Of a stretch of DNA of 6,530 nucleotides, positions 1 through 5,163 are shown piece by piece. Both the position numbers and the translations under genes were made by a program. The notes under the pieces are model-generated. The model was given only the letters and a program-made list of their open reading frames with translations, searched no databases and was not told where the DNA came from. How positions within the stretch are numbered: the stretch's first letter is position 1; each line of letters starts with the position of its first letter. Location: assembly GCA_946886255.1 (NCBI GenBank), contig CAMPIG010000282.1, forward strand, positions 1-6,530, read 5' to 3'. Source of the stretch: an uncultured Cellvibrio sp. Lineage in GTDB: Bacteria; Pseudomonadota; Gammaproteobacteria; Pseudomonadales; Cellvibrionaceae.

Positions 1-1
1 C

Positions 2-214
2 GATTATGGCACTGGCATTCCCCTGGATTTTCAGCATCGTTTGTTCCAGAAATTTTCCCAGGCCGATGCATCCGACTCCCGCCAAAAAGGTGGAACAGGC
101 CTGGGGCTGGCTATTACCAAAGAGTTAGTGGAAAACATGAACGGTAAAATCAGCGTTGAGTCGCAGCCGGGTTTGGGGAGTTGTTTTACGATTACCTTAC
201 CCTGTACGGAATAG
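2..214 (+). CDS. Sensor histidine kinase, C-terminal end (5' truncated by window)
   Basis: Only the last 70 residues are in the window. The fragment opens at once with the G1 box (DYGTGIP), followed by an F-box-like stretch (LFQKFSQAD, about residues 19-27), the G2 box GGTGLGLAI (about 37-45) and the closing strands [19 protein letters not shown]. These are the ATP-binding and lid elements of a HATPase_c domain, so the protein autophosphorylates a histidine that lies outside the window. The QAD/S-rich F box and the ending are typical of membrane or hybrid kinases of the BaeS/ArcB/BarA type, but the sensor part and dimerisation domain cannot be seen. No receiver domain follows; the frame stops with TAG 16 nt before a separate response regulator, which is its likely partner or one of its partners. 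Family assignment is secure; the signal sensed is unknown. Confidence 0.93.
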   Translation, partial: DYGTGIPLDFQHRLFQKFSQADASDSRQKGGTGLGLAITKELVENMNGKISVESQPGLGSCFTITLPCTE

Positions 215-217
215 AAT

Positions 218-222
218 GGGAG
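218..222 (+). promoter_or_regulatory. Ribosome binding site GGGAG choosing the response regulator start
   Basis: GGGAG lies 8 nt before the ATG at 231, a good Shine-Dalgarno spacing. An in-frame ATG at 216 (MGELI...) has only a weak GGA five bases upstream and begins one base after the kinase stop, so 231 is preferred. The choice changes the protein by only five residues. Confidence 0.55.
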
Positions 223-230
223 AACTCATC

Positions 231-614
231 ATGCACACTGAATTGCGGCGTATTCTTTATGTTGAAGATGACCCGGATATTCAAGCGATTGCGGTTATGG
301 TGTTGGAGACAATCCACGGCTTTACGCTGGAGGTTTGTTCGTCCGGCACAGAAGCTGTGCAAAAAGCAGAGGCATTTAATCCGGATTTGATCTTGCTGGA
401 CGTGATGATGCCGAGTATGGATGGTCCGGAGACTTTGAAAACACTGCGGGAGTTTCCTACCTTATCCATGACCCCGGTGGTTTTTATGACGGCGAAGGTG
501 CAACCGCAAGAGGTGCAGGCTTACCTGGATATCGGCGCGGCGGGCGTGATTGCCAAACCCTTTGATCCCATGATTCTGGTGGATCAATTGCGCGAGATCT
601 GGGAGCGTCAGTAG
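231..614 (+). CDS. Stand-alone CheY-like response regulator (REC domain only)
   Basis: The 127-residue product is a single receiver domain with no output domain. Visible key residues are the acidic pocket E12-D13-D14 (YVEDDPD), the phosphoacceptor D57 in LILLDVMMPSMDG, the switch T87 in VVFMTAK and the conserved K109 in IAKPFDP, which match CheY positions 57, 87 and 109. All catalytic positions are intact, so it should accept phosphate from a kinase. It follows the kinase fragment by 16 nt and ends just before a strong terminator, so it is the last gene of that operon. With no DNA-binding or enzymatic output it would act by protein contact or as a phosphate shuttle or sink, possibly to a Hpt protein. 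The cyclase with a Hpt domain in this window is one conceivable partner, but that is speculation. Longer starts at 216 or farther upstream are open but less well supported. Confidence 0.93.
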   Translation: MHTELRRILYVEDDPDIQAIAVMVLETIHGFTLEVCSSGTEAVQKAEAFNPDLILLDVMMPSMDGPETLKTLREFPTLSMTPVVFMTAKVQPQEVQAYLDIGAAGVIAKPFDPMILVDQLREIWERQ

Positions 615-626
615 CTGGTTTTTAAA

Positions 627-653
627 AAAACGCCCGGTAAATCCGGGCGTTTT
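627..653. terminator. Bidirectional intrinsic terminator
   Basis: The inverted repeat AAAACGCCCGG - TAAAT - CCGGGCGTTTT gives an 11-bp stem (GC core of 7 bp) with a 5-nt loop. On the + strand it ends in TTTT, 12 nt after the response regulator stop. On the - strand the same hairpin is followed by seven T (complement of 624-630), so it should also stop the convergent porin/binding-protein transcript. Confidence 0.9.
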
Positions 654-677
654 CATTAAACATGTTGAACACGTCGA

Positions 678-1106
678 TCACGGCAATTTGTGAATAACCT
701 TAACCGAATTATCGACCACACTGGCATCCACATAACCGATCATCGTCGGATTGCCAGCGACCAATGCCTTCACTGCTGCGTCATCACCACTGTCTTTAGG
801 TGGCGTGCCTTTGCCAGTGAACACCAGTTTGGACCAATACGCTTTGTACTGGCTGGGGCTTTTATTGCAGATTTCCTGGTTGAAGAGATCGCGCGTCGCC
901 GAGCCATCATCCTGATTCAAGGGCGTTGCCGGAGAACCGTTTGGAAAGCTTTTGCTCTTGCCCATAAACAAACGGGAAATCTCATCCGCCGTCAGGCTGT
1001 CAACGCCCGCCGAGGGATGCACAATAACGGCGACCTCGGCCAGTGTCAGGCCAGACCAACTGATGACTGCCAGAGCGGCTAAAGAACGTAAGAAATTTTT
1101 CATCAT
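678..1106 (-). CDS. Small PstS-like periplasmic substrate-binding protein
   Basis: The 142-residue protein has a clear Sec signal peptide (MMKNFLRSLAALAVISWSG.., predicted cut after LTLA, residue 23). The mature part resembles the PBP-like fold of phosphate-binding proteins. DDGSATRDLF (66-75) recalls the DGSGT anion-binding loop of PstS, and PTMIGYVD (120-127) recalls the GAIGYVE strand. Length is under half that of PstS (usually above 300 aa), so only one lobe's worth of sequence is present, as in the short 'phosphate ABC transporter substrate-binding' family. No permease or ATPase is nearby. The gene starts 11 nt after the porin stop, and its ribosome site AGAGGAAG (complement of 1111-1118) touches that stop codon, so the two are co-translated from one mRNA. 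The second Met (residue 2) is an equally possible start. Phosphate as ligand is inference; a sensing or ligand-delivery role is equally possible. Confidence 0.87.
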   Translation of the reverse strand: MMKNFLRSLAALAVISWSGLTLAEVAVIVHPSAGVDSLTADEISRLFMGKSKSFPNGSPATPLNQDDGSATRDLFNQEICNKSPSQYKAYWSKLVFTGKGTPPKDSGDDAAVKALVAGNPTMIGYVDASVVDNSVKVIHKLP

Positions 1107-1117
1107 GGCGCTTCCTC

Positions 1118-2293
1118 TTAAAACACTGATTGCAACGCAACAGAGAAAACTTTCTGTTCGCCTTTATTATCATCCACGTCGTCGTATTGCAGCTTCAGGG
1201 CCACACCGGAGCTGACATCCCAGCGTACACCATAAGAAACGGTATCGCGGAATTCGCCACGGGTTGCCGCAATGGCTTGCAAAGTGCCGATGATGGGTGC
1301 GGTCTCGGCACTGGCCGGAATACCGGCTTCCGGCGTAGCCAGTTCGTCATCGGATTTGGCGCTGGTCACGTGAAATAAAAAGTCACCGGCACGCACACCA
1401 CCCATGATGTAGTGACGAATATTTTTGGAGAGGAAGGAGTCTTCCACTTCAAACTCCACATACTCCGCCGCCGCAACAAAACGGCCCGTGTCGATATTGA
1501 GGCCCACTTCGGCGAAGGTGGTTCTGTCTTCATCAACCAGCACTTTCCCTACAGTATCGGCAAAGGGGGAGGCTTCAAGCTGACCCAGAAATTGATTGAA
1601 GCTGACAGTTTCGCTCAGCGGAAAATCGCTGAATTCAATCGTCAGATCCGTCTGGTGATACGCCGCACGCAATGTCCACCAATCGCGCCCGATAGTGGCC
1701 GCGACACCCATCTGATTTTTGGATTCCGCCGTTGCAGAAATACCCGTCAGCACAAAGTCATCATTAAAACTGCCGAAGTAAACCTGAAAACTGGTGTCGA
1801 AACTGCCTAACGCTGAGGTGTGGTAGTAGTCGATCCCGTTAACGTTGTTGAACGGTAAGTAATAGAGTTCTTGCGGTGCTGAAATCCAGGCATAGGTGTA
1901 ACCTACGTCCAGGTAATCGGAAAACATATAAAAGGGTGTACGCAAACGACCGACACGTACTTTACTGTTTTCAGTGGCCTGCCAAGTCAAGTAAGCCCAT
2001 TCCGCACTAAAGTCATAATCGTCGCTGCTGCGTGCAATCATTTGCACTGTGGCAGAAATTTTTTCGTTCACCTGGCCGCTCACTTGCAACCCGAGCAGGT
2101 TCTTGTCGAACGTCAAATCTTCATCGTCGTAACCGCCATAGGCGATACTGGTTTCATCGTCAACGAATCCACCACCTACGGATAAAAAACCGGAAATGTT
2201 GACATCCGCTGCCTGCGCCCAAGGCGATAGCATCACGCCGGCAACGGCCAAGGCAAGGCCGCGCTTTTTGTGTTGTGTGTTGTTTACATTCAT
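1118..2293 (-). CDS. Outer-membrane porin (beta-barrel), precursor
   Basis: The 391-residue protein has a basic N-region (HKKRG), a hydrophobic core and an AQA cleavage site (after residue 28), giving a mature start ADVNISGFLSVGGG typical of a first barrel strand. The rest alternates polar and aromatic residues with acidic loops (DDEDLTFDKN, DDVDDNKGEQ) and has the motif KVRVGRLRTPFYMFSDYLDVGYTYAW seen in Gram-negative porins. It closes with SVALQSVF, and the terminal Phe is the BAM-recognition signature. The ribosome site GAGAGG (complement of 2301-2306) sits 7 nt before the ATG. It probably forms a trimeric diffusion channel; the substrate is not visible in the sequence. Pairing with a PstS-like protein 11 nt downstream suggests an anion or phosphate-ester solute, but this is inference. 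It lies 106 nt downstream of the Sel1-repeat gene on the same strand and may share its transcript. Confidence 0.9.
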   Translation of the reverse strand: MNVNNTQHKKRGLALAVAGVMLSPWAQAADVNISGFLSVGGGFVDDETSIAYGGYDDEDLTFDKNLLGLQVSGQVNEKISATVQMIARSSDDYDFSAEWAYLTWQATENSKVRVGRLRTPFYMFSDYLDVGYTYAWISAPQELYYLPFNNVNGIDYYHTSALGSFDTSFQVYFGSFNDDFVLTGISATAESKNQMGVAATIGRDWWTLRAAYHQTDLTIEFSDFPLSETVSFNQFLGQLEASPFADTVGKVLVDEDRTTFAEVGLNIDTGRFVAAAEYVEFEVEDSFLSKNIRHYIMGGVRAGDFLFHVTSAKSDDELATPEAGIPASAETAPIIGTLQAIAATRGEFRDTVSYGVRWDVSSGVALKLQYDDVDDNKGEQKVFSVALQSVF

Positions 2294-2376
2294 GGATTAA
2301 CCTCTCAAAAAAATTAGCCACGCCTTTTCCCATCAAACACGCTTTTTTACAACTGTCTATCAAATACTTTCTTTAT

Positions 2377-2413
2377 CCAAGCGCACACAGAAGCACAGCT
2401 TATTGCGCTTTGG
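2377..2413 (-). repeat. Imperfect hairpin across the Sel1-gene stop codon
   Basis: CCAAGCGCA (2377-2385) pairs with TGCGCTTTGG (2404-2413) with one bulged base, and a small AAGC/GCTT stem lies inside the loop. On the transcript it covers the stop codon of the Sel1 gene. No T run follows on the - strand, so it is a poor terminator; a stability or processing element between the Sel1 and porin cistrons is possible. The left arm lies in coding sequence, so chance is also plausible. Confidence 0.35.
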
Positions 2414-3350
2414 CCTTGCGAATATCGTCCAGGGTTTTTTGTGCTTTGGTATTACCTTGCGCAACGGCTTTTTGTACCCACTCCTCCGCCAATTGCGGAT
2501 TTTTTTTGGTGCCTTTGCCGGCGAAGTACATATAGCCCACGATGAGCTGCGCTTCGTCGTAGCCTTGTTGGGCCGCTTTCAAATACCATTCGTGGGCGGA
2601 TTTAGCATTTTGGGTTACACCTGTACCCTGGTCATAAAGGTAACCCAGCATGAATTGCGCTTGCGGATGCTCGGCATGGGCCGCTTTTTCAAACCAGTGA
2701 AATGCAGTGGCGTAATTCTGGGGAATGCGCGTGCCATCCATATAAAGATAAGCGAGGGTGTATTGCGCTTCGGTGTGGTTCTGGTCAGCGGCCTTCTGGT
2801 ACCACTGAATTGCTTGTTGGTCATCCTGGGCCCGACCTTCACCTTTAAAAAAGCTGTTCGCTAATTGGAATTGCGCTTGGGCGTTACCCTGTTGAGCGGC
2901 CTTTTCAAACCAACCAAGAGCTTGGGGAAGATCTCTCTCGGTCTTCTTGCCGTCGTAGTACAGGGTGGCGAGTTCCATTTGAGCAGGCTCAATGCCGGCA
3001 TTGGCAGCGGTGGTCAGCCATTTGATCGCATCGGATACATCCGGCGGAACACCATCACCCTCTGCGAGCATCTTGCCGACCTGATAGTTGGATAGTGCAT
3101 GCCCTTGGCGCGCCGACTTTTTCAACCAGCCTAGCGCGCGGCCTTTGTCCTGTGGCATACCCAGGCCATCCTTTTGCATCATACCGAGGTAATAGCGCGC
3201 TTCCGCATTGCCCACCGTGGCGAGGGTGCGGAATTCTGCCAGGGCGGCATCGTACTGCTGTTTGTTGAAGGCCTTAATGCCATCGTTCAAGGTGGCGGAG
3301 ACTGTGGTGCTGATCAAACACCCCAGGATAAATAACAACCTTTTCATCAT
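2400..3350 (-). CDS. Exported Sel1-repeat (TPR-like) protein
   Basis: Starting at MMKRLLF the product is 316 residues, with a signal peptide (MMKRLLFILGCLISTTVSA, cut after residue 19). A short TPR-like start follows (NDGIKAFNKQQYDAALAEFRTLA, 22-44), then seven uninterrupted 36-residue Sel1 repeats (residues 47-298) and half a repeat at the end. Each repeat follows G-x-A-x-A-Q-x-x-L-x-x-x-Y-x-x-G-x-G-x-x-x-x-x-x-x-A-x-x-W-x-x-K-A-A-x-Q. Such solenoids bind other proteins; in the periplasm they often scaffold envelope or signalling complexes, and the partner here is unknown. The frame stays open upstream to 3500, but that extension looks like non-coding sequence and would bury the signal peptide. 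The ribosome site is weak (GGAT 5 nt before the ATG). Cys11 makes ILGC faintly lipobox-like, but the hydrophobic stretch before it is too short, so SPase I cleavage is preferred. The same strand continues into the porin. Confidence 0.9.
   Translation of the reverse strand: MMKRLLFILGCLISTTVSATLNDGIKAFNKQQYDAALAEFRTLATVGNAEARYYLGMMQKDGLGMPQDKGRALGWLKKSARQGHALSNYQVGKMLAEGDGVPPDVSDAIKWLTTAANAGIEPAQMELATLYYDGKKTERDLPQALGWFEKAAQQGNAQAQFQLANSFFKGEGRAQDDQQAIQWYQKAADQNHTEAQYTLAYLYMDGTRIPQNYATAFHWFEKAAHAEHPQAQFMLGYLYDQGTGVTQNAKSAHEWYLKAAQQGYDEAQLIVGYMYFAGKGTKKNPQLAEEWVQKAVAQGNTKAQKTLDDIRKAKAQ
2457..3212 (-). repeat. Seven tandem 108-nt units encoding Sel1 repeats
   Basis: The coding repeats run without any length change (7 x 108 = 756 nt). 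At DNA level most units have diverged, but the 9-mer ATTGCGCTT (+ strand) recurs exactly 108 nt apart at 2654, 2762 and 2870, marking the A-Q-F/Y position of repeats 4 to 6. A fourth copy at 2402 overlaps the stop codon. This suggests repeats 4-6 are the most recently duplicated or most homogenised. Confidence 0.85.
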
Positions 3351-3381
3351 TGGATATCCATCACGTCCTGCAATTGGGTGG

Positions 3382-3401
3382 TGGCGGACTGCGAACCGCC
3401 A
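3382..3401 (-). repeat. Inverted repeat in the Sel1-gene leader
   Basis: TGGCGG (3382-3387) and CCGCCA (3396-3401) form a perfect 6-bp stem with an 8-nt loop, 32 nt before the Sel1-gene start codon and just inside a possible -10 element. It could be a 5' leader hairpin or an operator. Confidence 0.4.
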
Positions 3402-3408
3402 GATAGAA

Positions 3409-3414
3409 ATTATC
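3409..3414 (-). promoter_or_regulatory. Possible -10 element for the Sel1-repeat gene
   Basis: GATAAT (complement of 3409-3414) matches five of six bases of TATAAT in an AT-rich stretch and would give a leader of about 50 nt. No good -35 hexamer is found 16-18 bp upstream, so this is tentative. Confidence 0.25.
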
Positions 3415-3468
3415 AATACGACAAAACAAAGAAGTCGACTGCGAAACAACAAGCGACCACTGCCGCCG

Positions 3469-3492
3469 TACACCTGTGATCCGTCAGGTGTA
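3469..3492. repeat. Perfect 8-bp inverted repeat
   Basis: TACACCTG (3469-3476) and CAGGTGTA (3485-3492) are exact reverse complements around the 8-nt loop TGATCCGT. No T run follows on either strand, so it is not a standard terminator. Its place about 120 bp upstream of the Sel1 gene would suit a regulator site or a structured leader. Confidence 0.5.
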
Positions 3493-3606
3493 GCAGGCAA
3501 GGATTTATGGGAACTGACCGCCGAGCGACAATCAGGGGGCCGTCTGATATCACCTGCGGCCTATGTTGGGCGAAGTATGAACGATCTTTTATTAAATGCA
3601 AATTTA

Positions 3607-3626
3607 CATGCCAAGAATGTGGCATG
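3607..3626. repeat. Perfect 7-bp inverted repeat, possible weak terminator of the HD-GYP gene
   Basis: CATGCCA (3607-3613) and TGGCATG (3620-3626) flank the 6-nt loop AGAATG, about 92 nt downstream of the HD-GYP stop. On the - strand it is followed by TAAATTTGCATTTAAT, which is AT-rich but not a proper T run. On the + strand a run of seven T begins only 7 nt after the stem. It may end or shield the HD-GYP transcript, or it may be a protein-binding dyad. Confidence 0.4.
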
Positions 3627-3717
3627 GAACAATTTTTTTGGCGCGGCTTCGCTTGTTTTTAAACAGGCTCTGTCGCAGTTGCCGACGATTGTGGCGTGTT
3701 AGCGCATCAGCCGCTGC

Positions 3718-4935
3718 CTATTGATCCATCCATAGATGTTCCAGATGGCGAAAGCCCCAGGTGTCGGCCGATTCCCGCCCCTCAATCTTTTCTTCCTGCT
3801 GGCGTGCCAGGTCTACCACTTCCGGAGCAATTTGCACCTGCGATTTAGTAGAAAAGAAGATCTTGACCTTGGGTGTCAGCAGCGAATCGGGGTTTTGTTC
3901 GATCACCACGCCCAAGCGTCCGCTGGTGAGGCGCACCAATGAGCCGATGGGATAAATTCCCACGGTTTTAACGAAGGCCTGGAATACCGTGTCATCAAAG
4001 TGCCCTTTGCTCCACTCGGCCATCTTGCGGATGGCTTCGGCCGGCAACCAGCCCTTTTTATAGGGGCGATCCGAGGTTATCGCATCATAGACATCGCTTA
4101 CGGCGCCCATACGGGCCAACAGGCTGATGCCGTCGCCGCGCAAGCTGTGAGGGTAGCCGGTGCCGTCGATCTTTTCGTGATGATGCAGGCAGACATCCAG
4201 CACCGCCGGGCTCACGGAGTCGCTCTTTTGCAGGATGCGCAGTCCGCGCTCAGGGTGAGTCTTCATCACCGCAAATTCGGTATCGGTTAACTTGCCCGGT
4301 TTGTTGAGGATCTGATTGGAGATAGCGATTTTGCCAACGTCGTGCAGTAACCCCGCCAGCCCGGCTTCCCGCACCTGCCCCTCGTTCATGTTCAGTTGGC
4401 GCGCCAGGGCGATCATCAGGCCGCACACGGCAACGGAATGCATGTAGGTGTATTCATCGACATTCTTAAGTCGGGCAAGGCTGATCAGTGCGTGTGGATG
4501 ACGCGAGGCTGAGCTGGCAATATCCTCGACCAGATCCAACGCCTTGCCGACTTCGATGGCCTTGCCCATGCGTGCTGTGCTGAACATGTCCACCACGGAT
4601 TGCTTGGCGGTATTGCACAATTGCATGGCATGGCGAACTTCGTCCGCCATGCTGCTGGTGTTGGTGGACAACGGCTTATTGGCTTCGCGCAACAGATACT
4701 CCGTTTCCTGGTCTACCTCTTCATCGGTCCTTGTGGCAGCTCCCTGTTCCACATCAAGCCCTTTGTCGGTATCGATCCAGACTTCCTGGATTCCGCTGGC
4801 AAGCAGGGTTTTCAAATCGTGTTGCTGGGTGAGTAGAAAGCGGGAGCGCCAGAACGGGTGTTCCATCCAGGAACCGCAGAGCTCCTGGATGTACATACCA
4901 GGACGGAGGTCCTGGATAGCTATTCGTTTAAGCAT
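3718..4935 (-). CDS. HD-GYP cyclic-di-GMP phosphodiesterase with N-terminal DUF3391
   Basis: The 405-residue cytoplasmic protein starts with the DUF3391 pattern (MLKRIAIQDLRPGMYIQEL, FLLTQQHDLKTLLASGIQEVWIDTDKG), which also supports this start codon despite a poor ribosome site. The HD-GYP domain spans about residues 155-325. Visible are H166, E190, the catalytic H198-D199 with K202 (LLHDVGKI), H227 (THPERG), the HHEKIDGTGYP motif (252-262) and D281/D284 (VSDVYDA). All metal ligands and the signature are intact, so it should hydrolyse c-di-GMP to pGpG or GMP. About 80 residues follow, starting with IGSLVRLTSGRLGVVIEQN, an SH3-like tail common in this family. There is no receiver or membrane segment, so control must come through DUF3391 or expression. 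It is divergent from a GGDEF gene, 228 nt away, with the opposite reaction. Confidence 0.95.
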   Translation of the reverse strand: MLKRIAIQDLRPGMYIQELCGSWMEHPFWRSRFLLTQQHDLKTLLASGIQEVWIDTDKGLDVEQGAATRTDEEVDQETEYLLREANKPLSTNTSSMADEVRHAMQLCNTAKQSVVDMFSTARMGKAIEVGKALDLVEDIASSASRHPHALISLARLKNVDEYTYMHSVAVCGLMIALARQLNMNEGQVREAGLAGLLHDVGKIAISNQILNKPGKLTDTEFAVMKTHPERGLRILQKSDSVSPAVLDVCLHHHEKIDGTGYPHSLRGDGISLLARMGAVSDVYDAITSDRPYKKGWLPAEAIRKMAEWSKGHFDDTVFQAFVKTVGIYPIGSLVRLTSGRLGVVIEQNPDSLLTPKVKIFFSTKSQVQIAPEVVDLARQQEEKIEGRESADTWGFRHLEHLWMDQ

Positions 4936-5002
4936 CGGGGTGTATGTCTCGGGTTTTTCATTCTTATCAATATTCCGGCGAACACCATTGCCCAGCCGCG
5001 CG

Positions 5003-5032
5003 CAGTACTGATCAATACAGTACCGATCAATC
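5003..5032. promoter_or_regulatory. Two tandem 15-bp repeats, candidate regulator site
   Basis: CAGTACTGATCAATA (5003-5017) is followed directly by CAGTACCGATCAATC (5018-5032), 13 of 15 bases alike. A third, degenerate copy may follow (CAGACCGACA from 5033). The overlap also makes a dyad, GTACTG-N7-CAGTAC (5005-5023). It lies between the two divergent c-di-GMP genes, so it is placed to affect both. The regulator is unknown. Confidence 0.5.
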
Positions 5033-5059
5033 CAGACCGACAGACTCCCTGATGAGCTA

Positions 5060-5080
5060 AGTATAGATAGCGTCTATAGT
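5060..5080. promoter_or_regulatory. Dyad with back-to-back -10-like hexamers
   Basis: TATAGA-TAGCG-TCTATA (5062-5078) is a perfect 6-bp dyad. It provides TATACT on the - strand (complement of 5060-5065) and TATAGT on the + strand (5075-5080), each one base from TATAAT. No matching -35 hexamer is seen at normal spacing on either side, so this is a possible activator-dependent divergent promoter rather than a firm call. Confidence 0.3.
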
Positions 5081-5127
5081 GTTTAAAGAAATTACTTGCG
5101 TGGTTGCGTTGCAGACGAGCGCAACCG

Positions 5128-5151
5128 ATGAAAACCATCTTTTTGCCATGA
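5128..5151 (+). other. Seven-codon ORF in the cyclase leader, possible leader peptide
   Basis: ATG AAA ACC ATC TTT TTG CCA TGA (MKTIFLP) lies in the same frame as the cyclase and ends 12 nt before its GTG. The ribosome site is poor. Its TGA is what blocks any upstream extension of the cyclase. It may be chance, or translation through it may help ribosomes reach the GTG. Confidence 0.2.
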
Positions 5152-5163
5152 TTCGAGAAGCCT

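Larger units (their letters stand above)
3351..3717. other. 367-nt intergenic region without a credible gene
   Basis: This lies between the HD-GYP stop and the Sel1-gene start, both on the - strand, so it holds the 3' end of one transcript and the leader and promoter of the next. Open frames here have no codon pattern, ribosome site or recognisable protein. It contains three clear inverted repeats (3382-3401, 3469-3492, 3607-3626), a weaker one at 3651-3668 (GCTTGTTT/AAACAGGC with one G-T pair) and a T run at 3633-3639. The 9-mer GACTGCGAA occurs twice, 50 bp apart (3387 and 3437). I recognise no riboswitch or known small RNA, but a structured RNA is not excluded. Confidence 0.6.

Noticed and set aside
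156..230. Longer N-terminus for the response regulator from 156 or 216
   Set aside because: The 156 start overlaps the kinase end out of frame with no family support; 216 has a weaker ribosome site than 231.
2351..2365. Pho-box-like CTGTC upstream of the porin
   Set aside because: Only one half-site resembles CTGTCAT; the second half at the required spacing is missing, so phosphate control is not supported.
3351..3500. N-terminal extension of the Sel1 protein up to 3500
   Set aside because: The extension needs a non-ATG start, has no ribosome site and would place the clear signal peptide at MMKRLLF inside the protein.
3596..3613. Sigma-54-like promoter on the - strand (TGGCAT ... TTGCAT) upstream of the Sel1 gene
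   Set aside because: The GG and GC elements are one base too far apart (six bases instead of five between TGGCAT and TTGC), the first box has a mismatch, and it lies about 250 nt from the gene.
3578..3702. Small ORF of 41 residues (MNDLLLNANLH...) on the + strand
   Set aside because: It has no good ribosome site, no recognisable family and overlaps an inverted repeat; nothing supports translation.
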